A stretch of DNA of 64,000 bases from JACDER01 sp963717765 (GTDB lineage Bacteria > Actinomycetota > Thermoleophilia > Gaiellales > Gaiellaceae). Positions 7,762 to 17,440 of this stretch are shown in pieces. Location of the stretch: NCBI GenBank assembly GCA_963717765.1, contig CAVQWX010000003.1, positions 372,001 to 436,000 on the forward strand. The letters are read 5' to 3'. The notes beneath the pieces are model-generated. The model did no database searches, was not told the origin of the DNA, and saw only the letters and a list, made by a program, of their open reading frames with translations. A program made the position numbers and the translations under genes. Every line of letters begins with the position of its first letter. Within the stretch, counting starts at the first letter, position 1.

Positions 7762-9444
7762 GTGAGGAGAAAATCGCGCAAGTTCGCACTCCTCATCGGC
7801 GCGTGCATGATCGCGCTGGTGGTGGTGGGTGCGAGCAGCGGGGCGCACAACGCAGCGAAGAGCGGTAGCGCAGGGAAGACTCTCGTGTTCGGAACGTCCG
7901 CCGATCCGGTAGTGCTGGACGGGGCGCTCGTGTCCGACGGCGAGTCTCTGCGCGTTATCGACCAGATCACCGAGAGCCTGATCACCCTCAAGCCCGGGAC
8001 GACCAAGATCCGGCCCGGGCTGGCTCTGAAGTGGAAGGTGTCGGGCGGTGGCAAGGTGTGGACGTTCGCCCTCCGCCACGGTGTCAAGTTCCACGACGGG
8101 ACGCCGTTCAACGCGGCGGCGGTCTGTTACAACTTCAACCGCTGGTACAACTTCAAGGGAGCGTTCCAGTCGCCTGACGCCACCTACTACTGGCAGGCGA
8201 TCTTCGGGGGGTTCCACAAGAACGAGAGCTCGAGCCTCTCGCCCAGCCTGTACAAGAGCTGCAAGGCGAAGGGCACCTACAGCGTGCAGTTCCGCCTGGC
8301 GAAGCCGTTCGGGCCTTTCATCCCGGCGCTTTCGCTCACGAACTTCGGGATCGCAAGCCCGACCGCGCTGAAGAAGTACGGCGCGAACAAGGCCGAGATC
8401 CGGAACGGCATCTTCACGCCCACCGGGACGTACGGCTTCAAGCACCCGACCGGGACGGGCCCGTTCAAGTTCAAGTCGTGGACGGTCGGCGAGAAGCTCG
8501 AGATCGTCCGCAACAACAAGTACTGGGGCAAGAAGGCCAAGCTGGGCAGGGTCATCTTCCGGCCCATCAGCAACAACACCGCCCGCCTCCAGGCGCTCCA
8601 GACGGGCGAGATCATGGGCTACGACCTCGTCGCGCCCCAGGACTACAACACGATCAAGAACAGCTCGGGGCTCAAGCTGCTCACGCGGCCTGCGTTCAAC
8701 GTCGCGTACGTGACGATGCACCAGGGCCCCGGCTCGCCGATGAACGACCTCAAGGTCCGCCAGGCAGTGGCCTACGGCCTCAACCGGAAGGGTCTGATCA
8801 ACTCGGCGGCATACCCGCCCGGAGCCGTGGTGGCCAAGGAGTTCCAGCCGCCTCAGCTGTTCGGCTACGCCAAGACGGGTGTCAAGACCTACACGTACAA
8901 CTCGAGCAAGGCGAGGAGCCTCCTGAACTCGTCGAGCTGCCATGTCCCGTGCAAGGTCGACTTCTGGTACCCGTCCGCGGTGTCGCGGCCGTACATGCCT
9001 GACCCGAAGCGCAACTTCGAGGTCTTCCAGGCGAGCCTGGAGGCTTCCGGCTTCAACGTCACGCCGCACACGGCCAACTGGCGCCCGGACTACGTCTCCA
9101 AGGTCACGGACGGGACTGCAGGGGATCTGAACCTGATCGGCTGGACGGGCGACTACGGAGACCCCGACAACTTCCTCGGCGTCTTCTTCGGCACTTACCA
9201 AGCCCAGTTCAACTTCCACAACAACCAGATCTTCAACATCCTGCAGAAGGCGCGCACGATCACGAACCAGGCCAAGCGCACCAAGCTCTACCAGCAGGCA
9301 AACAAGATCATCATGAACTACCTGCCCGCAGTTCCTTACGCCCACACGAGCCCGGCGCTCGGGTTCAAGAAGTCGGTCAGGGGCTATACGCCCAGCCCGG
9401 TTTCGCTCGAGCCGTTCGCCCTCGTGTCGGTCGGAGGGCTCTAG
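7762..9444 (+). CDS. Peptide/nickel-type ABC transporter substrate-binding protein
   Basis: Extracytoplasmic solute receptor of the SBP_bac_5 (DppA/OppA) family, 560 residues. An N-terminal signal or anchor (ALLIGACMIALVVVGAS) is followed by the family text FGTSADPVVLDGALVSD, IRPGLALKWKVS, FALRHGVKFHDGTPFNA, GTGPFKFKSW and VRQAVAYGLNR. Cys at LIGAC could be a lipobox, but the hydrophobic run continues past it, so a membrane anchor is equally possible. A strong ribosome site (AAAGGAG) precedes the GTG. It is the first gene of an operon with two permeases and two ATPases. Confidence 0.95.
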   Translation: MRRKSRKFALLIGACMIALVVVGASSGAHNAAKSGSAGKTLVFGTSADPVVLDGALVSDGESLRVIDQITESLITLKPGTTKIRPGLALKWKVSGGGKVWTFALRHGVKFHDGTPFNAAAVCYNFNRWYNFKGAFQSPDATYYWQAIFGGFHKNESSSLSPSLYKSCKAKGTYSVQFRLAKPFGPFIPALSLTNFGIASPTALKKYGANKAEIRNGIFTPTGTYGFKHPTGTGPFKFKSWTVGEKLEIVRNNKYWGKKAKLGRVIFRPISNNTARLQALQTGEIMGYDLVAPQDYNTIKNSSGLKLLTRPAFNVAYVTMHQGPGSPMNDLKVRQAVAYGLNRKGLINSAAYPPGAVVAKEFQPPQLFGYAKTGVKTYTYNSSKARSLLNSSSCHVPCKVDFWYPSAVSRPYMPDPKRNFEVFQASLEASGFNVTPHTANWRPDYVSKVTDGTAGDLNLIGWTGDYGDPDNFLGVFFGTYQAQFNFHNNQIFNILQKARTITNQAKRTKLYQQANKIIMNYLPAVPYAHTSPALGFKKSVRGYTPSPVSLEPFALVSVGGL

Positions 9445-9481
9445 GCTGAAAGGAGTGTTCGGCCGGCGGACGACGACGTAG

Positions 9482-10489
9482 ATGCTGCGTTTCGTCGTCC
9501 GTCGGCTGCTCCTCCTCGTACCGATCCTTCTCGGGCTCTCGATTCTCGTCTTCCTCTGGATCAGAGCCCTTCCCGGCGGGCCCGCCGAGGCCCTGCTCGG
9601 TGAGCGTTCGACCGCGGCCCGGATCGCCGAGGTCCGGCACCGGTACGGCCTCGACCGGCCGATCCTGGAGCAGTACTGGGACTACCTGAAAACGACCGCG
9701 TCGGGCGATCTCGGGCAGAGCATCGCCTCGCGCCGCTCGGTCACCAGTGAGATCAGGCAACGCTTCCCGGCGACGCTGCAGCTCGCGCTCGTCGCGATGA
9801 TCTTCGCCCTCGGGCTGGGGCTCCCACTCGGATTCCTCGCCGCCAAATGGCACGGCTCGGCGTTCGACCACTTATCCCTGGTCGGGTCGCTGATCGGGAT
9901 CTCCATCCCGATCTTCTTCCTGGCGGTGATCCTGAAATACATCTTCTCGGTCAAGCTCGGCTGGCTGCCGAGCATCGGCCAGATCTCGGTCACCACCGAG
10001 CTCAACCACCCGACGAACTTCTATCTCCTCGATGCAGTCATCGAATGGAGGTGGGATGCCTTCTGGGACGTGTCCAGGCATCTGATCCTCCCCGCGATCG
10101 CGCTCGGCTCGATCCCGCTCGCCATCATCATGCGCATCACCCGCGCCGCGGTTCTCGACGTGCAGAACGAGGACTACGTGCGCACGGCGCGGGCCAAGGG
10201 CCTCTCTCCGCAGATCGTGGACTCACGGCATGTCCTGCGGAACGCGATGCTCCCGATCTCGACGATCATCGGGCTCCAGGTCGGGCTGCTCCTCTCGGGC
10301 GCCGTGCTCACCGAGACCGTCTTCCAGTATCCGGGCGTCGGCTACTGGATCACGCAGGCCATCTTCAACCGTGACTTCCCGGTGATCCAGGGAGGGATCC
10401 TCTTCCTCGCCCTGGTCTTCGTGATCGTCAACCTCGTGGTCGACGTGTCGTATGCCTTCTTCAATCCACGGATCAGGTACAGCCGATGA
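9482..10489 (+). CDS. Peptide ABC transporter permease, DppB-like
   Basis: Inner-membrane permease of 335 residues with about six membrane segments. The first one (LLLLVPILLGLSILVFLWIR) and the text ALPGGPAEALLG are hallmarks of the DppB/OppB N-terminus. The EAA loop that contacts the ATPase is seen in YVRTARAKGLSPQIVDSRHVLRNAMLP, and TVFQYPGVGYW is the usual C-terminal block. It pairs with the next gene (4-bp ATGA overlap). Confidence 0.95.
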   Translation: MLRFVVRRLLLLVPILLGLSILVFLWIRALPGGPAEALLGERSTAARIAEVRHRYGLDRPILEQYWDYLKTTASGDLGQSIASRRSVTSEIRQRFPATLQLALVAMIFALGLGLPLGFLAAKWHGSAFDHLSLVGSLIGISIPIFFLAVILKYIFSVKLGWLPSIGQISVTTELNHPTNFYLLDAVIEWRWDAFWDVSRHLILPAIALGSIPLAIIMRITRAAVLDVQNEDYVRTARAKGLSPQIVDSRHVLRNAMLPISTIIGLQVGLLLSGAVLTETVFQYPGVGYWITQAIFNRDFPVIQGGILFLALVFVIVNLVVDVSYAFFNPRIRYSR

Positions 10490-11397
10490 GCATCGCGGAA
10501 ATCGAGTCAACCGAGCTCGCGCTCGACGCGCCGACCGGCGGGCTGTGGCGCGAAGCCTGGTTCCGTCTCCGGCGCAACCCCAGCGCGATCGTCGGTGCGA
10601 TCTTCGTCCTCACCTTTGTCGTGGTCGCGATCTTCGCGCCGCTGATCGCCCAGTATCCGCCGGAACAGATTCCCACCCAGCTCCCCGAGACCTGCTGCCC
10701 CGGTCCCTCGGCCGCGCACTGGTTCGGCACGAACGTCGTCGGCCAGGACACCTTCTCGCGCATCGTCTACGGCGCGCGGCTCTCGCTTATCGTCGGCATC
10801 GTCTCGGTGTCGGTCGGGCTCTCGGTCGGAATGCTCCTGGGGGCGATCGCGGGCTACGTCGGGGGCATCGTCGACTCGGTGATCATGCGGCTGATGGACA
10901 TGCTCCTCGCGATCCCGGGCCTGCTGCTCGCGATCGGAATCGTGGCGCTCGAGCTCCCGATCCCGCGCATCTACCAGATCATGGTCGCGATCGGAGTTAC
11001 GAACATCCCGATCTTTGCGCGGTTGTTACGCGGGTCGATCCTTGCCCAGCGTGACAACGACTTCGTGCTCGCGGCGCGGGCGGTAGGCGTGCGCCGGCCG
11101 GCCATCCTGTTCTCCCACATCCTCCCGAACGCGCTCGGGCCCGTGATCGTCCAGGGGACGCTCGCGCTGGCGACCGCGATCATCGACGTAGCCGCGCTCG
11201 GGTTCCTCGGTCTCGGGCCGCAGGATCCGTCCACGCCCGAGTGGGGGAACATGCTCGCGGACGCGCAGGAGTACCTCTCCGCCGCTCCGCTGCTCGCCAT
11301 CTTCCCCGGCGTCGCCATCGTGATCTCGGTGCTCGGGTTCAACCTCATCGGTGACGGCTTGCGCGAGGCTCTCGACCCCAAGCTGAGGGGCCGGTGA
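10486..11397 (+). CDS. Peptide ABC transporter permease, DppC-like
   Basis: Second permease of the importer, 303 residues. After a cytosolic N-terminus (WREAWFRLRRNPSAIVGA) comes the first membrane helix, the HWFGTNVVGQDTFSRIVYGARLS block typical of DppC, and the EAA loop (DFVLAARAVGVRRPAILFSHILPN). GPQDPSTPEWGNMLADAQ and LIGDGLREALDPKL complete the family pattern. The gene overlaps both neighbours by 4 bp, so the operon is tightly coupled. Confidence 0.95.
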   Translation: MSIAEIESTELALDAPTGGLWREAWFRLRRNPSAIVGAIFVLTFVVVAIFAPLIAQYPPEQIPTQLPETCCPGPSAAHWFGTNVVGQDTFSRIVYGARLSLIVGIVSVSVGLSVGMLLGAIAGYVGGIVDSVIMRLMDMLLAIPGLLLAIGIVALELPIPRIYQIMVAIGVTNIPIFARLLRGSILAQRDNDFVLAARAVGVRRPAILFSHILPNALGPVIVQGTLALATAIIDVAALGFLGLGPQDPSTPEWGNMLADAQEYLSAAPLLAIFPGVAIVISVLGFNLIGDGLREALDPKLRGR

Positions 11398-12406
11398 GCG
11401 CACCTGAGCCGCTTCTGAGCGTGGAGGACCTCCGCGTTCAGTTCTGGACGAGCCGCGGCACCGTCTACGCGGTCAACGGGATCTCATTCGAGATCGCCCC
11501 CGGGGAGACGCTCGGGATCGTGGGCGAGTCCGGCTGCGGGAAGAGCGTCACTGCGCTCGCGATCCTCGGCATCCTGCCGCGGGCCGGCCGGGTGCCGACC
11601 GGGAAGGCGATCTTCGAGGGACGCGACCTCCTCCATCTCTCCGACCGGCGCCTGCGCAGCATCCGGGGTAAGGAGATCGCGTTGATCTTCCAGGACCCGA
11701 TGACGAGCCTGAACCCGGTGCTGACGATCGGGAAGCAGATCCGGGAGGAGCTCAAGGCGCATTTCAAGATGAAGAAGCAGGAGGCGAACGACCGCGCGGT
11801 CGAGCTGCTCGACCGTGTCGGGATTCCGAACGCGCGTGCGCGGATCAAGGACTATCCGCACCAGTTCTCGGGCGGCATGCGGCAGCGCGCGATGATCGCG
11901 ATGGCGCTCGCGTGCAAGCCGAAGCTCCTCATCGCCGACGAGCCCACCACCGCCCTCGACGTCACGATCCAGGCCCAGATCCTCGACCTGCTGCGCGAGC
12001 TCGTCGCGGAGGAGAATGCGGCGCTGATCATGATCACGCACGACCTCGGCGTCGTTGCCGGGACGTGCGAGCGCGTCAACGTCATGTACTCGGGCCTCTT
12101 CGTGGAGACCGCGTCGGCGTCGCAGCTCTTCGCGCGGCCGCGCCACCCGTACACGCTCGGTCTCCTCGAGAGCGTCCCGCGGCTGGACGCCTCGCGGAAG
12201 ACGAAGCTCAAGCCGATCGAGGGGCAGCCGCGCAACATGCTCGAGGAGCCGGCGGCATGTCCGTTCCAGCCGCGCTGCCGCTTCGAGGTCGACCTGTCGC
12301 GGAAAGAGGTGCCGGCGCTCGTCGAGGTCGAGCGCGGCCACTACGTCGCGTGCTTCAACCCGGTGCCCGTGGACGAGTGGGCCAGGGCGCGCGAGGCGGC
12401 GACCGT

Positions 12407-12410
<4 letters not shown>
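11394..12410 (+). CDS. Peptide ABC transporter ATP-binding protein, DppD-like
   Basis: ATPase of 338 residues. Walker A GESGCGKS (about residue 42), Q-loop FQDPMTSLNPVL, signature FSGGMRQRAMIAMAL, Walker B LLIADEPTTALDVTIQAQ and switch His MITHDLGVVA are all intact. The C-terminal oligopeptide-transporter domain ends in ACPFQPRCRF, with the Cys pattern that in DppD/OppD-type subunits can hold an iron-sulphur cluster. A GTG start overlaps the dppC stop. Confidence 0.95.
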
Positions 12411-13463
<1,053 letters not shown>

Positions 13464-13483
<20 letters not shown>

Positions 13484-14027
13484 CGCCGCCACTCTGTCGC
13501 CCGTGCGCGCGGAGCCACGGGACGACGCCGAGCAGGTGACGCAGGTGCTGGCCGGCGAGCCGCTGACCGTCGAAGAGCGGCGCGACGGGTGGGCGCGGAT
13601 CGCGACCGCCTACGACTATCCAGGCTGGGTGCGGGAGGAGGTCGTGGGCGGCGAGGGCGATCCTTCATGGATGGTGGCAGAGGGCGACGACCCGGTCGAG
13701 CGCGCGCGCACGTATCTCGGCGCCGTGTACGAGTGGGGCGGGATGACGGAGCGCGGGATCGACTGCTCCGGTCTCGTGCACATGGCCTACCGGCGGACGG
13801 GCCGACTCGTCCCGCGCGACGCCGACCAGCAGGAGGCGGCCGGGGAAGAGGTGGCACAGGACGAGCTTCGTCCCGGCGATCTGGTCTGCTACGAGGGCCA
13901 CATCGCGTTCTGGCTGGGAGAGGGGCGCATCCTCCACTCGACCCAGCGCGAAGGCGTGAACGGCGTAGTCGAGGAGCCGGAACCGGCGGAGCTCCGGCCG
14001 CGCTTCAACCGGTACGTGCGCCTTTGA
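13464..14027 (+). CDS. SH3b-NlpC/P60 cysteine peptidase, YkfC-like
   Basis: Cysteine peptidase of 187 residues. An SH3b-like module fills about residues 8-58 (LSPVRAEPRDDAEQVTQVLAGEPLT in part; DGWARIATAYDYPGWV). The NlpC/P60 domain follows with the nucleophile in GIDCSGLVHMAYRRTG, the catalytic His in EGHIAFWLGEG and LHSTQREGVNG. There is no signal peptide, so it should act in the cytoplasm. B. subtilis YkfC has the same domain order, cuts the gamma-D-Glu bond of imported murein peptides and is encoded next to a dipeptide permease. The 20-bp overlap with dppF here supports the same role. Confidence 0.88.
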
Positions 14028-14036
14028 ACCGGCGCC

Positions 14037-14132
14037 TTAAAACCGGGGTCTGACCCCGGACTTGACAAAAGGCGTGCGGTTTGCGGCGGGACTGCTGTCC
14101 GGAACGGACAGAGGGTCTGACCCCGGTTTAAA
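14037..14132. repeat. REP-like inverted element built on GGGGTCTGACCCC
   Basis: Between the convergent peptidase and deaminase genes, TTAAAACCGGGGTC-T-GACCCCGG (14037-14059) and GGGTC-T-GACCCCGGTTTAAA (14113-14132) face each other. Each arm is itself a palindrome and the outer ends are inverted copies (TTAAAACCGGGG against CCCCGGTTTAAA). Between them lies a third perfect hairpin, CTGTCCG-GAA-CGGACAG (14095-14111). It may act as a bidirectional terminator, but the form is that of a palindromic repeat element. Confidence 0.6.
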
Positions 14133-14156
14133 TCGGCGCTGGTTGTTGCACTTTTG

Positions 14157-15173
14157 TTACGCCGCGACGAGCGGCTGGTGGCGGATGAAGCTGGCCTCGT
14201 GGCCGCGGCGGTTGGCCTCGGTGAGCTCGTCCTCGTCCAGCGCGCCGATTCGCAGCAGGAGCTCGAACTCGTCGCGCAAGTGCGTTCGCATCATCTCGGG
14301 CCCGTCCGTCGCGATCGTGTAGCGAACGCCGGCCGCCGCGAACGCACGGAACGTGTCCCGCACCTCGTCCTCGTCCGCCAGCGCCCGGGTTAGCAGGTTC
14401 GACGTCGGGCAGATCTCGAGCACGATCCCGGCTTGGGCGAGCGTGGCGCACAGGCCGGTGTCGCGCGCGGCCAGGATGCCGTGCCCGATCCGGTCGGGCG
14501 CAAGCGTCTCCACCACCTCCCGGATCTCCTCGATCCCCTGGTCGCCGCCTTCCTCGCCGACATGGATGGTCACCCCCAGCCCGGCCGACCGCGCCTCCTC
14601 CACCAGCGGTGCCAGCTCGCGATAGGGATAGCGCGCTCCGCGCGGCCGCGGCCCGGCGATATCGACGCCGACGACCCCGCGCGGCGCATAGCGGATCGCC
14701 TTCTCGATAATCACCTCGTTCTGCTCGCGCGTGAACGTCCGATCCATCATCAGGATCAGCCCGGCGCGGACGAGCGGATACTCGAGCGCCGCGCGGTCGA
14801 GCCCGCGCGAGGCGGCCATGATGATGTGGTCGAGGTCGCGCTCGCCGCCGCGGTTCCGCTTCATCGGATTGAAGCGCACCTCGAGCGTCGTGATCCGCTG
14901 CGAGCGAAACGCGCCCCCGATCGCCTGGTGGACAGACCGCTCCACCGCGAGCGGGCTGGACTGGATGAGCTCCGTCCAGTGGTAGATCTCGTTCAGCGCG
15001 TCGAGCGAGTCGACGCGGCGCGGGTCGGCGATCGTCACCAGGCGGTCGAACTCCCAGTAGTCCTTGACCGGCAGGGCAATCCCCTGCTCATGCGCAAGCG
15101 TCCACAGGATCTCGGAGGCGACCGACCCGCCGAGGTGCGTGTGGAGCTCGGCCAGACCCTCGTCGAGGTTCAT
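14157..15173 (-). CDS. Adenosine deaminase-like amidohydrolase (TDG variant)
   Basis: Member of the adenosine/AMP deaminase family, 338 residues from ATG 15173. Zinc ligands appear at ELHTHLGG (first His pair) and TIHVGEEGG (third His, catalytic Glu region follows in EEI). RIGHGI carries the catalytic His and CPTSN the substrate loop. The last metal motif reads ATDGPEM where adenosine deaminases have S/TDDP, so the Asp that contacts the purine ring is Gly. The true substrate may therefore differ. Start is uncertain: an in-frame ATG at 15218 is also possible and neither has a good ribosome site. Divergent from the glycosyltransferase. Confidence 0.85.
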   Translation of the reverse strand: MNLDEGLAELHTHLGGSVASEILWTLAHEQGIALPVKDYWEFDRLVTIADPRRVDSLDALNEIYHWTELIQSSPLAVERSVHQAIGGAFRSQRITTLEVRFNPMKRNRGGERDLDHIIMAASRGLDRAALEYPLVRAGLILMMDRTFTREQNEVIIEKAIRYAPRGVVGVDIAGPRPRGARYPYRELAPLVEEARSAGLGVTIHVGEEGGDQGIEEIREVVETLAPDRIGHGILAARDTGLCATLAQAGIVLEICPTSNLLTRALADEDEVRDTFRAFAAAGVRYTIATDGPEMMRTHLRDEFELLLRIGALDEDELTEANRRGHEASFIRHQPLVAA

Positions 15174-15247
15174 CCGTCGAGTGTATGTGGGAGGTACGAC
15201 CCGGATGAGTTCTTCCATTTCAAACAGGGCATTCGGACCTAGAGACG

Positions 15248-15253
15248 TATCCT
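15248..15253 (+). promoter_or_regulatory. -10 box TATCCT, leaderless spacing
   Basis: TATCCT lies 7 nt before the GTG of the glycosyltransferase gene, with no Shine-Dalgarno sequence between. No clear -35 is seen. Confidence 0.4.
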
Positions 15254-15260
15254 CAGCGCC

Positions 15261-16379
15261 GTGAAGGTCGGGATCGTCGTCCCGTACTCCTGGTCCTTCT
15301 GGGGGGCGGTCATCGAGCACGCGGAGCTGCAGGCGCAGGCGCTCGGCAAGCTCGGGATCGAGACTCGGACGATCATGGGCAACGACCCTCCGGGGAGCTT
15401 CACGCGCGCCCTCCACCCGCGCCTAGGGCGCCACGGAGAGCCGCCCGCGGACGTGATCCCCGTCGGCCGTTCAGTCATCGTTCCCGCAAACGGCAGCCTG
15501 CCCAACATCGTCCTCAGCCCTTCATCGGTGCCGCGCATCCGCCGCGTGCTCGAGCGGGAGCGCTTCGACGTCCTCCACGTGCACGAGCCGATGACTCCGG
15601 CGATCTGCGTCGCCACCCTCGCCTTCGCGCGCTGTCCCGTCGTCGGCACCTGGCACGCCTCCGGGCCGCTCGACTGGATGAGGATCGGCCTGCCGCTGTG
15701 GGGGTTCCTCATGGACCGCATCGACTACCGGATCGCCGTGTCGGAGCCTGCACGGGCAACGATCGCAGCCTGGATCCCCGGCGAGTGGGAGATCGTCCCC
15801 AACGGCACGCTCATTCCAGACGAAGCCGATCCGGGCGACCGGGAGCACCACGTCCTCTTCGTCGGCCGGCACGACTCGCGGAAGGGGCTGCATGTCCTGC
15901 TGCGGGCCTGGCCGGAAATCCGCAAGCGCACGGGAGCCGTGCTGCGGATCATCGGCGCCGACCCGCTCGCTGTCCGGCTCGTGCTCAGCCGCGTGGGCGT
16001 GAGCGACGACGGCGTCGAGATCGCGGGATTCCTCAGCCAGGACGAGCTCACCCGCGAGCTCCTGAGCGCGAAGGCGATGGTTGCTCCGTCGCTGGGCGGG
16101 GAGAGCTTCGGCATGGTGCTCACCCGCGCCTTCGCCTGCGCCACGCCCGTGATCGCCTCCGACATCGACGGCTACCGCGAGGTGATCGAGCCGGGAACCG
16201 CGGTACTCGCCCCGCCGGGCGATCCCAAGGCGCTGGTCGACGCCGTGGTCGCCCTGCTCGCGGACGAGGAGACGCGCGTCGCCATCGGCATCGCTGCGCG
16301 CGAGCTCGCGCTCGAGCGCTACTCCTGGGACCGGATCGCCGGCAGGCTGGCGGAGATCTACGAGCAGGTGGCGGCGTGA
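15261..16379 (+). CDS. GT4-family glycosyltransferase, PimA-like
   Basis: GT-B fold glycosyltransferase of 372 residues, closest in layout to phosphatidyl-myo-inositol mannosyltransferases. The N-terminal domain starts MKVGIVVPYSW and has the acceptor-side HVHEPMTP block and GTWHAS. The C-terminal domain carries VLFVGRHDSRKGLHVLL and the nucleotide-sugar site SLGGESFGMVLTRAFACATPVIASD (E-x7-E motif region). It would transfer a sugar from a nucleotide donor to a lipid on the cytosolic membrane face. The next gene, a flippase-like membrane protein, overlaps it by 4 bp. Confidence 0.88.
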   Translation: MKVGIVVPYSWSFWGAVIEHAELQAQALGKLGIETRTIMGNDPPGSFTRALHPRLGRHGEPPADVIPVGRSVIVPANGSLPNIVLSPSSVPRIRRVLERERFDVLHVHEPMTPAICVATLAFARCPVVGTWHASGPLDWMRIGLPLWGFLMDRIDYRIAVSEPARATIAAWIPGEWEIVPNGTLIPDEADPGDREHHVLFVGRHDSRKGLHVLLRAWPEIRKRTGAVLRIIGADPLAVRLVLSRVGVSDDGVEIAGFLSQDELTRELLSAKAMVAPSLGGESFGMVLTRAFACATPVIASDIDGYREVIEPGTAVLAPPGDPKALVDAVVALLADEETRVAIGIAARELALERYSWDRIAGRLAEIYEQVAA

Positions 16380-17440
16380 AGCTCCACATCCCGCGCAGCC
16401 CCTGGTTCCGGATCGGCGTGATGGTCGCGATTGCGGCGATCGTCGGCCTGCTGCTGTGGTGGCGCGGCCCGGACTGGGGAGCGATCCCGGACGCCTTCCA
16501 GGCCGTCGAGTGGGAGTGGGTCGCCGTGGCCGTCGGGCTCAACCTGCTCTCGATCGTGGCCCGCAGCATCGCCTGGCAGATCGTGATCGACCAGGCGATG
16601 GCTCCGCCGCGGCCGCGGTTTCCGCTCGTCTTCTCCGCCTTCTGCGTCGGCCTGCTGGCGAACGCGGTCCTGCCCGGCCGGATCGGCGAGCTCGCGCGGG
16701 TGGCGGTGCTGACGCGGAGGAGCCCGCCGCAGAACGGCCGCTGGGCGCTGCTCGTCGGGACGGTCTTCGCCCACCGTGTGTTCGACATCGTCCCGGCGCT
16801 CCTGCTGATCGGCTATGTGCTCGCCACCGCGGACATCCCCGGCTGGGCGCTGACAAGCCTGATCGCGGTCGTGTCGGTCGGCTCGGCCCTCTTCCTGCTC
16901 GCCTTCTTCAGCGCACGCCGGCACCACCGCTCCGTGCTCGAGGAGGCGGGGTCGCTGAAGCGGGTCGTGACGATGGCGCGCTACGGGCTCGCAGTGATGC
17001 ACGAACCCCTGCCCGCCGCCGGCGCGATCTTCTTCCAGTGCCTGGGCTGGCTCTGCCAGTTCTTCGCCGTCTACACGGCGATGAAGGGCTTCGACATCCA
17101 CGTGCCGCTGCCGGCTGCGGGCCTCGTTCTCGTCCTGATGAACGTCGCCACGATCTTCCCGCTCTGGCCCGGGAACGTCGGGCTGACGCAGGCGGCCATC
17201 GCCCTCCCGCTCGTCCAGTACGGCGTGCCCTACGCGAAGGGGTTCGCGTTCGGGATCGGGCTGCAGGCGATCGAAGCTTCCGTCGGCATAGGCGTCGGGC
17301 TGTTCTTCCTGGGACGCGAGGGCCTGTCGTTCGCGATGCTGCGCAAGATGCCCGAAGTGACCGAGGCCGAGTTCCCGGACCGCGAGAACGGCGGGTCCGA
17401 GGTCGAGCGCAAGCGTGAAGCTCCTCGCGTCTCCGGCTAG
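16376..17440 (+). CDS. Integral membrane flippase-like protein (LPG synthase TM/AglD family)
   Basis: Membrane protein of 354 residues with about eight hydrophobic segments and the family blocks ARSIAWQIVIDQA, LPGRIGELARVAVLTRR and WPGNVGLTQAAIALPL, which mark the lysylphosphatidylglycerol synthase transmembrane (UPF0104) group. Members without the synthase domain are thought to move or anchor lipid-linked substrates. The GTG start overlaps the glycosyltransferase stop, so the two probably act on the same glycolipid. The last 26 bp overlap the glycerate kinase gene. Confidence 0.85.
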   Translation: MKLHIPRSPWFRIGVMVAIAAIVGLLLWWRGPDWGAIPDAFQAVEWEWVAVAVGLNLLSIVARSIAWQIVIDQAMAPPRPRFPLVFSAFCVGLLANAVLPGRIGELARVAVLTRRSPPQNGRWALLVGTVFAHRVFDIVPALLLIGYVLATADIPGWALTSLIAVVSVGSALFLLAFFSARRHHRSVLEEAGSLKRVVTMARYGLAVMHEPLPAAGAIFFQCLGWLCQFFAVYTAMKGFDIHVPLPAAGLVLVLMNVATIFPLWPGNVGLTQAAIALPLVQYGVPYAKGFAFGIGLQAIEASVGIGVGLFFLGREGLSFAMLRKMPEVTEAEFPDRENGGSEVERKREAPRVSG

